Shown here: positions 12,100 to 24,235 of the stretch, piece by piece
Numbering within the stretch: position 1 is the stretch's first letter
How the letters are laid out: each line of letters starts with the position of its first letter
NCBI GenBank assembly: GCA_029931535.1
Contig: JAQPZY010001011.1
Coordinates: 487,001 to 551,000, forward strand
Direction: 5' to 3'
DNA: 64,000 bases
DNA from: Margaritifera margaritifera
Lineage: Eukaryota; Mollusca; Bivalvia; Unionida; Margaritiferidae
Notes under the pieces: model-generated
What the model was told of the DNA's origin: nothing
The model's database searches: none
What the model saw: only the letters and a program-made list of their open reading frames with translations
Position numbers and translations under genes: made by a program

Positions 12100-13034
12100 A
12101 GATTCAGAGGGACCTGCAAGACATTAAACTGACTCTGAAAGGGGCCATTACAAAAGAAAACATTCATTTACTGGTAACAAGAGAGGAATTAGGTGGGGTG
12201 GGTGGTGTCTGAAATTGTGATTCAGCTATTTGCAAAAATAGGAAAACAGAGTTGGAAAGAGAATTGGAGCAGGAAATACCAATAGGATTACATGCTTGGA
12301 AGAACGACTAGAGTCACTTGGTTTTGAAAATGAACTATTAAAAGAAAATCTAGAAAATACAAAAAACTGAAAATATGAATTTTAAACAAGAACTCATTAC
12401 AGCAATACATCGGGCAAACGAGACAATGCAGAAGGCAAATCACAATGAACAACATTCCAGGAAACACAATGTGAAAATATTTGATTTCTGAAACAAAATG
12501 AAAATCTGAGAATCAAAATTGCTAAGGTAGCGAAAGAAGCTACAGGTAGAGATGTGGAACAGGAAGACATACTTGTCATCCTTAGAATTCCTGGCCCCAC
12601 AGGTGTACCAAAGCCAATAATCATGAAACTTAAAAATGCGGAAGCCAAAAGAGCTCTTGTTAAGGATAAAAAGAAGATAACAGAAAAACTTTCAATAAGA
12701 CTGACTGAAGATGTTACCAAACTCAACATGGGTCTCATCAACAGGCTTTCAACGCACTCTAAAATAGAATCTGCCTGGTACTTTAATTGCCGGGTCTTTT
12801 AATTGCCTGGTACTTTAATTGCTGGGTATTTTAATTGCCTGATACTTTAATTGCCAGGTCTTTTAATTGCCTGGTATTTTAATTGCCTGGTACTTTAATT
12901 GCCAGGTCTTTTAATTGCCTGGTACTTTAATTGCCTGGTACTTTAATTGCCGGGTCTACGCCAAAACGAAAGCACAGAGAAGGCTTATACTTTACCTTTT
13001 TGAAGACATTGATATTGTGATTAATTAAAAATCA
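12100..13034 (+). pseudogene. L1-like LINE ORF1 (RNA-binding protein), broken by its own minisatellite
   Basis: A coiled-coil part (LEERLESLGFENELLKENLE, about 12,290-12,360) is followed by NEQHSRKHNVKIF, which matches the start of the RRM-like core of L1 ORF1 proteins. Then come PKPIIMKLKNAEAKRALVKD and SIRLTEDVTKLNMGLINRL, the C-terminal nucleic-acid-binding part. After ESAWYFNC the frame enters a 16-bp minisatellite and resumes at 12,950 as GVYAKTKAQRRLILYLFEDI before a stop. Stops and frame changes occur in the first half. A matching endonuclease fragment lies 1.5 kb downstream on the same strand. Confidence 0.65.
12771..12956. repeat. 16-bp minisatellite arisen from ORF1 codons
   Basis: About twelve units of ggtactttaattgcc(t/g), with third-position variants. 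The unit equals the codons at the point where ORF1 is interrupted (Tyr-Phe-Asn-Cys). The coding sequence continues on both sides of the array. Confidence 0.9.
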
Positions 13035-13039
13035 AAATT

Positions 13040-13980
13040 ATAAATCTTGTCTTTCTGTATGGTTTAAAGATGCAATTAAATATCCTTTTCACCTTCAAAT
13101 GAGATTAGGGAACCTTCGTATGTGCCCATTATTGCATACATTTGTGAGGACGGTGTTGAGGTTTGTGTATTGCTTTCAGTACTTAAACTATTAGCAAATA
13201 TCTTTCGCACACATTAGAAATATTATATTTCTTTAGTATCCAAATAATTATGAAACTTGCCGGTTTGGCACAAGCAAAAAATAATCCAATCAGTAACTAA
13301 AAGTGTAGTAGCCAAATATTCCTTCAGGTGTTCTATATTAAGAATAATTATGGAGAGAGTTCAAGTTAGGATCCTCATTATCCATTGTGTTCTTAATCTG
13401 TCTTGCTGATTTCCCCCTGTAACTGGATAATACGAGTGATATTACTGAGTATTTTGACTGCTTTGATTGCTTTTATATTATTCAGCCTACTCAGCAGCAT
13501 TTTGGTTTGATAGTTATAACTGTAAAACAGCTTAATCCTCAGGAGCTCATTTCAGCTATAGGGATTAACCAATAATTACAAGAGTAATTCATTTAGTTAC
13601 TCAGGCTATTTGCTGCATGAGAGGAGCAATGCTTAATGTATAATATGGCAATGGTTAACGATTATCTTTATATTGTCTCTGACAGACAGTAATAATAGTG
13701 ACTGTGAAAGTGATGGTGACAATACTAATACCTAATTATTAATGGTGTTGTTGTTGTTATCATCATTATTGTTATTGTTGCTATTGTTATTATTATAAAA
13801 AGAATAATTTATACAGGCATGGACAAACTTCTACTACAAACTTGTCATTAAAATATTAGGCTATTACTCCTTGGATGAATATCCAAGAAAAATCTTCCAA
13901 TCCCTAATATTTGCATGTGTATATGCATGCATTTGATTATCATGGATTATGGTTTGTACATATAATACTCACAATGTGTT
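13040..13980. other. No gene recognised
   Basis: Lies between LINE ORF1 and endonuclease fragments. Contains imperfect tgttgttattat runs at 13,745-13,795. No coding-like frame. Confidence 0.4.
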
Positions 13981-13989
13981 TGTAGTAGT

Positions 13990-14305
13990 TGGTAATTATA
14001 TGTGTCTATCCAACACTCTAGTGTGTAATTATATGTCTATCCAACACTCTAGTGTGTAATTATGTGTCTATCCAACACTCTAGTGTGTAATTATGTGTCT
14101 ATCCAACACTCTAGTGTAATTATGTGTCTATCCAACACTCTAGAGTGTAATTATGTCTATCCAACACTCTAGTGTGTACTTATATGTCTATCCAACACTC
14201 TAGTGTGTAATTATATGTCTATCCAACACTCTAGTGTGTAATTATATGTGTCTATCCAACACTCTAGTGTGTAATTATATGTGTCTATCCAACACTCTAG
14301 AGTAT
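13990..14305. repeat. 31-bp minisatellite
   Basis: About ten units of tctatccaacactctagtgtg followed by taattatgtg variants. Unit length varies between 26 and 33 bp because the tatgtg part is trimmed or extended. Confidence 0.92.
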
Positions 14306-14529
14306 GGTATGCTTATAATCCTTCCTATTGGGATTTTCATCACCCAAGTGGTCATGAAAAATCATTACACTACTATAGTTTCTAATTTTTGTTTTTATGT
14401 TTACTTGTGTATGTGTTTGAAATTGCATGTTTATATCATGTGTCTCAGCTGATTAAGGTGTATTCAAATATTTTTTGTGTTATTTCACATTATACTTGTG
14501 TTGAAATTTAAGTTGTATTATTTAACAAT

Positions 14530-15105
14530 TATGAATAATCAAATTAAAATTTTATCAGACAGTCTATACAGCGCCAGCTTAAAAAAGAGATATCCTCCAC
14601 AAAAAAGGCATCCATTATATGTTTACATGAAACACACCGTACTGCGGAGACTGAAAAATATTGTGAGGCAGAATGGGGTTTCCGGTGTGTTTTTAGCCGT
14701 AAATCTAGTAATATTGATAATTTCACCATTTTTGTTCGTAATAATTTTGAGTTTTTTTATCCAAAGAATAAGATGTGATGATGATGGTGGATATATTGTA
14801 TTATAGATGTTGATTGATAGAAATATAATAGTTTTGATCAAACCTATACAGCCTTAATGATGATAATCCAGAATTCTTTAAGAATCTAAGACAATATATT
14901 GTTAGTTTTTATAATTTATCTGTTATCATTTGTGGTGACTGGAATGTTGTTCAGGACATGGAAATTGATACATATAGTATTATTCATGATAGAAATCCCA
15001 GGGACCGAACAGCAGTCCAGGATATCAATAATGAACTCGATTTACTAGATGCTAGATTTATTTTCTTGGAGAAAGCCCAGTCCCCTCCTCCCTTTTTAAA
15101 AACTT
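14530..15105 (+). pseudogene. L1-like LINE apurinic endonuclease fragment
   Basis: Pieces in two frames give ASIICLHETHRTAETEKY (the catalytic Glu motif of L1-type APE endonucleases), EWGFRCVFSRKSSN and IFVRNNFEF, then DGGYIVL, and finally ICGDWNVVQDMEIDTYS (the GDxN motif) and NNELDLLD. The order and spacing fit the N-terminal endonuclease domain of ORF2. Frame changes at about 14,600 and several stops kill it. No reverse transcriptase follows, so the copy is cut off at about 15,100. Confidence 0.75.
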
Positions 15106-15247
15106 TAACAGCTTGTAGAATACTACAGCTAAATATGTATCTGCTATTGAGTGTGTAATTGTATGTATCACTTCCCAATCTGAGTAACACCCTATTTGTC
15201 TTGATGCATGTTAAGACACATGTATATTCTTCATTTGTGCCTGACTC

Positions 15248-15310
<63 letters not shown>

Positions 15311-15945
15311 ACGGGATATTTATTTGTATTTATATGTTTATATTTATTAATATATAACGAAGAGTCAGGATTGCTCAATAATTATGCATAACTCCCTTAA
15401 CACTGTGTCAGGTGGTGTGAAAAGGAATTTGTAAAACTCTGACAGTCAATTAAAAAAACAAAACAAAGGTATTTAGTTAGGCAGGTAAAAGAACACCCCA
15501 AAAAGATACCCGTCACTTTATGAAACGTACAGATCCAAGAACGGGTCAATCCCTGTGGAGATTTTTTTCAGTGCAACTAGAGGAACCAATTTGGGAATAA
15601 ATATGGTAATCTCTCTCTCTCACCAGAAATATGGCTGCCATTCAATGTTGTAAGAAACTCATTAATCAGATGGTATTTCTAACAAAAGTGTATGCCAGAA
15701 GTAATATAATTTCTTACTGTGTATAGTGATTAATTATTAGGTTTAATACGAAAACCATTGTGTGTTGTACAATAATTCACACTTAAATGTAGTCTATTAG
15801 GAAGCTAATTAAGAACCAGTGGGTGGCTACGGGTGCAAAATCTGCATTCAGTTTTTTTTTTTTTCTTTTAAATATACATTCATTTCTTTTGGTGAGTGGA
15901 GGGAAAAAATGTTTCAAAACGTTCAAAAAAGGTGACTGCATTCGT
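15106..15945. other. No gene; (GT)n(GA)n microsatellite at 15,249-15,305
   Basis: A compound GT then GA run sits at the start. The remainder is AT-rich without recognised features. Confidence 0.5.
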
Positions 15946-15948
15946 TTT

Positions 15949-16133
15949 GGTTGGAGTCATGGTGTCACAGTGGTTAGCCTGCAAAACTCGCGATCATAAG
16001 GATACAGGTTCGAATCCTGGTCAGACCAGGCAGAGTCGGTCACCACGGTGTGTCCCTTGATAAGGTACTTCAGCTATTGGTTGTGCACGATATAGCCGTT
16101 CATGTGTTGATGTTCTGTTAAACACCAAACAAA
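15949..16133 (+). mobile_element. tRNA-derived SINE, family 2
   Basis: The head has an A box (tggtgtcacagtggttag) and a perfect B box (ggttcgaatcc). The body reads gtgtgtcccttgataaggta and the tail holds gttctgttaaacaccaaac. An inverted copy with the same body and tail lies at 23.3 kb. The body start resembles family 1, which suggests a shared tail with exchanged tRNA heads. Confidence 0.88.
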
Positions 16134-16139
16134 TACAAA

Positions 16140-16546
16140 AACAGCCCATAGGAATCATTTAGTAATAAAACTTTGACTATTAATTCAGTTACTAATTAGT
16201 GAAACTCTAACATTAAAAATCTGTTCCATTATAATTCCGATTATAACTGTGCTGCTGCTGATGACGATGATGGTGATAATGATGATTACGATGATAATAT
16301 TTATTCAACGCATATGGTTATTTAAATTTTATGAAATGAAACTTCGCCCAATTCAGCAAAGAAACCGAGGTGACAGTAAATTAAAGCAGTTCTTGTATTT
16401 TGCAGGTCTAAAACCTCAGTGTTTCACACTGATCCTAGTATAAAATTCAAAAAGTTACACGACTTCCGAGTTGAATGATAGAATGCGAAAACTTCCTTTG
16501 TAATATCGTTACGGACAACTTATATCAAAACACATTTATGAATTCA

Positions 16547-16588
<42 letters not shown>

Positions 16589-18147
16589 GGGCTACTTGTG
16601 TAAAATCTTGATCACTTAAGAATGTGTTGAATGAGTAAAATCTCTCGCTCTCTCGCATGCTAGATACCTCAAATGTCAATGTTTAGTATCCATATATCTA
16701 TATGTGTGCGTGTGTGTGTATGCGTGTGCACAACCCGTAACAATTAAAACAGATCAGCGAACATTACTGATGGTAATTTATTCATGGTGATTAGACTACA
16801 AAAAGGAAAATTTCAAGATTTTTGTATTCACAGAAAATCAAGACCTTCTAACTTTAGTCTGTTGAAAGAAAGGAAACAAATTTTTTCAGAGATGACGATT
16901 TTTTGACAGAAGGAGGGAAAGGGTCACCATCATGATATTTTCAGAGCTACTTATATATCCCTGTTGCACTAATCCAGATAATATTTCCCTTTTAATTATC
17001 TTAAAAAACATACACAATGTTTATATAGACATCCATCAAATATTGACTTTATTAATCAGACTTTGATTCAATTTATTCTGTCTCTTTCATAACAGTGGTA
17101 CAGATCTTTAATTGAAGTACGTGATGAAGATTCATTTATATCTGCATTTCTAAGAATTAAAGTGCAAACATTTATCAAGCTATACCTCAAGGTGAAGATA
17201 TACATTGACCTACATATACCATATCTGATAATATTTGTTAAATATTTCTTTCATTTCAAAGTTTATTTTTTTTCACTACATTAAGATTCTCAATTGTCAC
17301 ATCGCTTATCTTGGCTAAAGTGACTGTGTGCATAAATTGGAGACTGTTTGTATTAAATATATACAGAGGTTAAATCTAAACCCAAATAAGAAAAACTTTC
17401 ACGGTTTCTTAAAATGGTCATCTAAAAGTAGATTCAGTATGTAATACAAAGTTTATCTTATTGTTTAATGTGATTATCATCATCATCTTTATTTCCTTCT
17501 GTAGAAGATTGCATGATATAATAATTAAGTACAATAAATCAACTGAATACAATCATTAAACTTTCCTAAAAATAAATAAGTACTAAAATAAAGAAATGAA
17601 TACAAACAAACACTAGTATAAACTAAAGAAATGAATACAAACAAACACTAGTAAAAAATGAAAGTATTTCATGCATACAATAATGTCAAGAGATATATAG
17701 TGCGACTATCATAACACTGTTCGTCTATGGTATAAAATAGAATATTAGACTCAAAATCCTTACAGCACTGAGTGGATATTAAACGTCTCCTCACTAGGTT
17801 CAAATTATTTTCAATTTCTAAACCTTGAGAAGACACATATAAATTGCAAGCGATACATTTACTCTCGAGGCAGTATATCAAACCTCGATGATGTGTTTTG
17901 CATTTTTATTTGATGCATTACATTCGCTTCTTTTTGGTTGCATGCTGATTTGTGCAATATAATATCAATGCAATTTATAAATCTTAGTGGTTGTCTTTAA
18001 AAATGCAAGTTGCAGCAATGATTTATCTTTCAGAATCTAGGCATGGTAATTCGTTAGTATCAAACCCAGTCATTGATATGTCAAGCTTACGCCAAGCCGG
18101 GCTAGACAAGAATGTTTCATCAGTTTGACCTATGTTTTTTTTTCTTT

Positions 18148-18187
<40 letters not shown>

Positions 18188-19600
18188 AAGGGGTTAAAGC
18201 TAATATGGAAAGTCACTAAGGTTAAAGCTAATATGGAAAGTCACTAAGGTTAAAGCTAATACGGAAGGTTTTGTTATATATTTCCTGGTTTATTTTGAAA
18301 AGGTGACTTGTTTCATGTTGCATGTTGTAACTGATGACCTTTATTAAACGAACATTCATCATGCTTTTTGTTTTTGCCTTTGTTTTCCATTTCTTTTTCC
18401 ACGATAATTCGTTTTACAATCTTGAAATATGCAATAATATTGGCCAGGTAACCACAGAAACTATCATGTACGATGCTGAAAGCTGTGCAAAACATGAGAT
18501 ATTTCTTTTGTTTTTTAACTGCTAGTCGTAATTTTTACTTGGACTAAATCATACTTTCCTACCTTGCGTTGAAAGTGAGAGTCATACTGATAAGTGCTCT
18601 AAGAAAGACATCGCTCTAACAAAATAGAGGAGGGATATTTGCACTTAAAAGTGAGATACAGAGGATATTTATGTTTTGTTTTTAGTGAATATAAGAAAAT
18701 ATATCACGAGTGAAGTGGAAACATTATATCGTCTTTTGAGTGGCGAAGCCATGAGTGACAATATGAACAATTTTCTTCGACACTCCTGATATATTTTCCT
18801 ATATCTACCAACAGAAACATGATTTTCTGTAGTTATATATTTAAAGGCGTAAAACGTCACTTGCATGAATTATTCCCTTTATGTCATAATACAGTCAACT
18901 ATAGATAACTGAGCCATAATTACTGCAAGCAATATGCAACGATAAAAGCAGTTCCGTAATTTTATAACAATTAAGGACAGTAACTTTCTAAAGTGATTTA
19001 GTTTTCATTAGCAAATTTCTAGCGCGCAATTTATACCATAATATTGCTGGACTAAGAGAATATCAGTGTGAGCTCAGATCCGACATCTAAAAAATCTTGA
19101 AACTTCAGATTTTATTGGTTTCGATGTTTTCCTTTTAGAGGTATGCGTATTTATTTTGCTTTTTTGCGGTCAAACATGTATTTAATGGCCATCACTATAT
19201 GTATGGAAAATATTTTATAGGTTAGTTAAGGAATTATTTTCAATAAAGAAAGCAAAACACTGTCTCCCGAAGGGCTGAATTCTTAGTGTGAATTGTATTG
19301 GCATTTTTCGCGAAAGTGTTTCATAAAGTACGTTTATGTTGTGATTTTATAATGTATTATGTATACATGGCATCGCCATCCAGATGTTTACATTTGTAAT
19401 CCAATAATGGAGGTGAATTAGCAGAAACGTTTGGAAAGTTACAAAGACTTTGTTATACAAAACCCTGATAGAACACGTTTTGGTGTTTGCATTTGTTTGA
19501 TACATATGACAATTACAATTTTGTGGAATGACGATACTCTAAAATCACTAAAAACAACATAATTTTTAATAGACCTTGAAATGTTCTAATTTTACAACTG
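16140..19600. other. Long gene-free stretch with short repeats
   Basis: Holds (TA)n at 16,548-16,588 and 18,150-18,181, and a 28-bp repeat in three units at 18,190-18,262 (ggttaaagctaatatggaaa). Frames at 17,669-17,881 and 18,313-18,525 lack recognisable motifs. I see no exon or element boundaries. Confidence 0.45.
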
Positions 19601-19608
19601 AGATTGCT

Positions 19609-19986
19609 TCAAGCATTATATGATTTGCAGATATATTTCTTCCATGACATGTGCTTACTTGATAAATCTTTTATTCCAAGGTGAAGATACCGTTCGTCAT
19701 TGTAATTATTACGATCAACTGAAGCGAATATGAACAACATCATAACATGTCTGTTGTTCCTTGTAAATAGCTCATTGCATCTTCGGTGCAAGAGTTGACT
19801 CTTCATTGTTGGCTCTACCAAAAATATCCAACAAACGCGCAACGCAACATTCTCTCTGCAGGCGACGACTTCCACTGTTTCATTTAATCTAACCGGTTTA
19901 ATGTAGTTTATCTCAGTACCGGTCTCTACTCGGTCAAAAATGTTACACATTTGCTGAGATATAAAGTTCATTCTCGATTTTCCCAA
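19609..19986 (-). CDS. Unassigned 125-codon open frame
   Basis: An intact frame from ATG 19,986 to a stop at 19,609, longer than most chance frames here. The segment VETGTEINYIKPVRLNETVE, followed by VVACREN, faintly resembles the first strands of hot-dog-fold acyl-CoA thioesterases (PaaI/ACOT13 type), but the expected later strands are not evident in this frame. It could be an exon or a gene fragment. No splice sites or neighbours support it, so treat it as an unproven candidate. Confidence 0.2.
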   Translation of the reverse strand: MGKSRMNFISQQMCNIFDRVETGTEINYIKPVRLNETVEVVACRENVALRVCWIFLVEPTMKSQLLHRRCNELFTRNNRHVMMLFIFASVDRNNYNDERYLHLGIKDLSSKHMSWKKYICKSYNA

Positions 19987-19989
19987 TCT

Positions 19990-22900
19990 TCTCTACTTTC
20001 ATTGGAACTCTGTCAAACCAGTTTCAGGATCTATCTAATTTGTAATTTGATGGTCTATCCATATAATGATTTTGTACGATTGTTGAGATTCGATGTAAAT
20101 GAAAAAACTCATGTTGCTTTTTATCAATGTCACAAGCTTTATTTTAAAAACACATTCAGGAAAATCTGTATATGAGTATCCAATGATCGGTTGATAACTA
20201 TCAAAGTGCAATGTTTTCATCTATATTCATATTTTAATTGTGACCATTATTAATATGGATCTGTTATGGGAAGGAGTTTAGTCTAAGCAGGTGTCCCTTT
20301 TGAGCAGGTATTCACGTAGGCATGGCTGAAGGTTATCGTGACTCCTGAAACTGAAAAAAAAAGTTTAAGTTAATGCTGGGATATTTTCATAATCACACTG
20401 AACTCTTAGCTGTGAAGCAAAATACTGCCCAAAGTTGTATTCCCTACTCGGCAAGAAACCGATTTTGTTCTGCAAATTATGAGTCATGACACTGTCATGA
20501 CTTTTACCATAATTTTGTATGAGGAAGGGGAGAATATTGATTTATTTGAATATCTCTGTCAATTCGTGTGCACCTGGCAAAACGCTGGCTAAAGTTTTTC
20601 TCCCCTGTTATGTAAGAAGCCAAAGGTTTCTAGTTTCTACAAATGAAATGTCTTGACATCAGCAAGAATTTTGCTGTAATGTTGGATGTAGAAGGGAGAG
20701 TGTATTGATTTCACCGACGTGAAACAAATCAGCTAGCTGTCAAACATTCTATCTTTCTTGATAACCTAACATTCCTGCATAAATCAAGCAATGAAATATA
20801 TGCAATATATCAGCTTTAAAATACAAGCAATACAATTTGACAGGCTCTTAAATGTAAGTTATCCGATTGAAAAATTACTGAGCTTTTCTATACAGCTATC
20901 AGAATATGTTGAACAAATAAAAGGGATTTAAATATTGACGCAATAAATAATATGAATTTTAGATGTTTCTCTTAGCCATTCAAAGTAAAATTTTGTTGCC
21001 GTTTATTGTTGGTGATGAACCCCATATGAACAGGCCGTATAATTTTATAGATCACTCAAAAATACAAAGCTTGCTTTTTATACAGTTCACCAGCAAATCC
21101 TATACTATTGTGTAGACAAGTAAATAAAAACAAATTTTTAGTGTGTTCTACTCACAAATTTGAATGTCAAATACTGTTCCAAATCATTTAATTTAAGTTC
21201 TGTTGTTGACTTGTTGCAACGCCATTTAGGTTATAAAATTGCTACATAATAGGAAGATTCCAGAAAGCAGTCTGTATATCATGGCTAGTTACACAATGTA
21301 AACTAGTCTATTGTTTATAATGCATATGAAAAGAAATCATGAAAACTTGAAAGCAGAAATAACGATAGTTCATTTGTTGAATTTAATTTACTCATTTTTC
21401 AATACAGGTTTGCTTTTTGTGCAATTATTATGTTGCACAATTTTTTAAAAAATACTTTGCTCTCTCCTCAAAGCACAATAAAAAAAGTTCAAATGTTCGT
21501 TTAGGAACTCGAATGTACGTTTGTTTTATTGAAATTATGTATGGTATATCTCTGAAATTTCACTATGTTCTAGGAAGTCAAGAATATTTATTTCATTAGT
21601 GGTCCAGAAATGTTCTCGTGTATGGACTGGATATTTTAAAAAGTTTAAAATTTTAAGTCGTTAAAGTGGTACACGACTGTCATATACATAGCCGGCACTG
21701 CAAGTATTGTGCAGAGGAGAGAGCTGTAATTTGAATTTATCACTGCATCACTTTGTATTTTATATATTGTGAGTAGGTGAAAGTCCACGCCAACAAGATT
21801 AAACTCTTTTTAAAATTTTAGAGTGGTCCAGCTCTCTCATATATCCACTACTACTTGTTTATTTAACAAACTTCTCAATGTTTGGATTCAATGTCTTAAA
21901 TTGATAATCTCACAAAGATGATGAATGAGTCTTTCACCCTATATCAATGCAGTGGGCATTGGTCATACCCCGCAGTGCGGACTCTCAATACATAACTTGT
22001 ACCCAATATTCACAGTGCTATTGGCGCCAGTTAGAACGACCTACAAGTGTCTGACACGGCTGCACACACATTAAATTTTTAGATAAAAACGACTACATTG
22101 TTTGTTACCCTTTTTGAAAGATAACAAAATCAATATATCAAAATACAAGCAATGGCTTATTTTTCAATGAAAGGTTTATTATGACAGTTTTAACATCAAT
22201 AAATAGAAAAGAACTCCGACGGGATTCAAACTCATTACCTCTGAATAACTTTTTCATTCACATTCACTCTATATACTGGTCTACTCTGAATATACCATGC
22301 AGAGTGGAAAATTTAATAAATCATCATAAAGTATTATACGTTTCGATGAGATTTTTAAAATTTTCTTTAAAATAGTATTTTTATGTGGTACAGCACAGTC
22401 AGGCACATCCTTAATTTATCTTTAAAGTAAAAATGTGTTAATATTATCTTCTATGGAGTGAATATAGTGGAGACTCTCACTTGCTTTTTATGGTAAATAT
22501 GAAATATGAATTTAAAGTCGAGAAAATCCCTTACTAAAACAAGTGCAACAAAATAACTTATGTGATGCCTATTTTATTTAAATTTAAAGCTGCCTTCTCG
22601 CTTTTTTGTTATATACAGAAACAATTGATGCAAAATATCTCAAAAGATATGATCTCATCGAAAAAAATCTGTGCCATGAAAAACTAGCCTCTTTGGGACA
22701 AACGCCCATTAAGTTCGACCTTGACCTTTGAGGGCTGAGATAAGCCAACTACTTTGGGTGAGATGATAAAGAAATCATCAAGTTAGATCCGCCACATTAG
22801 ACTACTTTTTAACAAATAGAGTGTCTAAATGAACGCGAAATTAAAACGAGATGGACTGATAAATAATGTTTAGACAAATATAAAATTGTTTTTTTATGAG

Positions 22901-23255
22901 TTGTCACTGACAAAAATCGAAAGGCAGTTTTCATATCCTGTTATTCCACTCGGAAGTCCTGTAACTGTTCTAATTTCATACTTTGCTGAGCGCAGAACAC
23001 TTCGGTTTGGACTTGCAAATACAAAGACTGCTTGTCACCTCGATTTCTCGAATAAATTGGGCGAAGTTTTAATTCATACTAATTCAATAAACAATAGCAT
23101 AGAATAATACTTATCGTTGTCGACATCATCATCATCATCGGAGTTATAATCATAATGACAATTGAATAGACTTCAAAAAATAAAGTTCAACTAATTGAGA
23201 AGTGAATTAATAGTCAAAGTGTTATTATGTAATAATTGATAAGGGTTGTTTCTTT
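19990..23255. other. Long gene-free stretch
   Basis: AT-rich with no recognised gene or element. A possible acceptor and short frame at 20,290-20,353 (minus strand) was considered as a terminal exon and rejected on phase. Confidence 0.45.
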
Positions 23256-23257
23256 AA

Positions 23258-23441
23258 ATCTGTTTGGCGTTTGACGGAACATCAACACATGAAAGGTCAT
23301 ATCATGCAAATCAATAACAGACGTGCCTTGCCAAGGGACACACTGTGGCAGCTGACTCTGCTTGGTCTGAGCAGGATTAGAACTGCATTCTTATAATCTC
23401 AACTCTTGCAGGCTAACCACCATTGAACTGTGGCTTCAACC
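23258..23441 (-). mobile_element. tRNA-derived SINE, family 2, inverted copy
   Basis: On the minus strand it starts with cagttcaatggtggttagc (A box), then a B box gttctaatcctg, then the body gtgtgtcccttggcaaggc and the tail gttccgtcaaacgccaaac. It lies 17 nt inside the intron that follows the 23,459-23,500 exon of the metalloprotease gene, in the same direction as the gene. Confidence 0.88.
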
Positions 23442-23458
23442 CTAAGGGATGTACTCAC

Positions 23459-23500
23459 CTATTTTGAATCTTTTGGAACACACCTTCCTTTCTGGCACCA
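23459..23500 (-). CDS. Metalloprotease exon i with terminal in-frame TAG
   Basis: WCQKGRCVPKDSK then TAG. WCxxGxCV completes the KWC-x3-C motif of the domain and joins exon h in phase 0. Acceptor tttttgcag. The TAG is followed at once by gtgagt, a strong donor, so either the protein stops here, the TAG is a recent loss-of-function change at a splice junction, or the true donor differs. No in-phase following exon was found. Confidence 0.7.
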   Translation of the reverse strand, partial: WCQKGRCVPKDSK

Positions 23501-23823
23501 CTGCAAAAAAAAATGTTTTGTGTATATTTGTAAGGGAAAAAATGTAAATATGAATGTTTTGCACCCTTATCAATCTACTTTTACTTAATTTGATAAATCT
23601 GCAATGAAGTACATGTAACTACATAACTGATTACATTTAAGTGTGAATTATTCTACAACACTGAGTGGTTTTCTTATCAAACCTAATAATAATTCAGTTT
23701 ACACAAGAAGGAATTATATTGCTTATGGCATATCCTTGTGCTAGAAAATATCATTGATTAATGAGCTTGTTACAATCTTGAAATACATCAATATTTCTGA
23801 AGAGAGAGAGAGAGAGATATTAC

Positions 23824-23934
23824 CTTATTTGTTCCACAATTAGTTCCACTAGCTGCACTGGAATATTCTGCATGGCATTTGTTTGATTTGGGGTCCGTGC
23901 ATTTCATGAAGCGACAAATATCTGCATACACACC
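23824..23934 (-). CDS. Metalloprotease exon h (Cys-rich continuation)
   Basis: Thirty-seven whole codons: GVYADICRFMKCTDPKSNKC, HAEYSSAASGTNCGTNK. The C-x3-W/M-KC and G-T-x-CG pattern matches the ADAMTS disintegrin-like segment ending GTxCGxxKWC. Acceptor tttaag after a long CT tract, donor gtaata followed by (CT)n. Phase 0 both ends. The intron before it is 11 kb and holds the polB/Tigger nest. Confidence 0.9.
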
Positions 23935-24021
23935 CTTAAAGAAAAGAAAGAAAAAAAACCAGACGTATAGCTCGAGGAGCATAAGATTACTTAACTCATC
24001 AACCACAGTAGCCCAAATATT

Positions 24022-24235
24022 TTAATTCTGTAGTATGTGCGCATGACTTCGAAACTGACGAACGAGGTTTGATTCCTAACGAAGACAATTATAGTTTGAA
24101 TCTTGTTTCTGTTACGTTTTGTTCTGCGAACAGCCGTTAACTGCCGGTTGGCGCATGGGATATGAGAAAATCATTGCGGAGGTGTAGATGTGGTATTTGC
24201 GAATTTCAAAGCATCATAACGCTAATTAAGTTCTG
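24022..24235 (+). mobile_element. tRNA-derived SINE, family 3
   Basis: Head tagtatgtgcgcatgac with cttcgaaactgac and a weakened B box ggtttgattcc, then gttctgcgaacagccgttaa and gtgtagatgtggtatttg. It matches the 11.8-kb copy in reverse, over both head and body. It lies in the intron between exons g and h. Confidence 0.7.

Noticed and set aside
10738..14305. CRISPR-like arrays
   Set aside because: Units are head-to-tail without unique spacers, in a eukaryotic context; they are ordinary minisatellites.
14984..15190. Minus-strand frame overlapping the LINE endonuclease
   Set aside because: Shadow of the plus-strand LINE text, with no own motif.
20290..20353. Terminal exon of the metalloprotease (frame ending LQPCLREYLLKRDTCLD and a stop, good acceptor)
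   Set aside because: The phase does not match exon i, and phase-0 readings stop within six codons. Would need another exon that I could not find.
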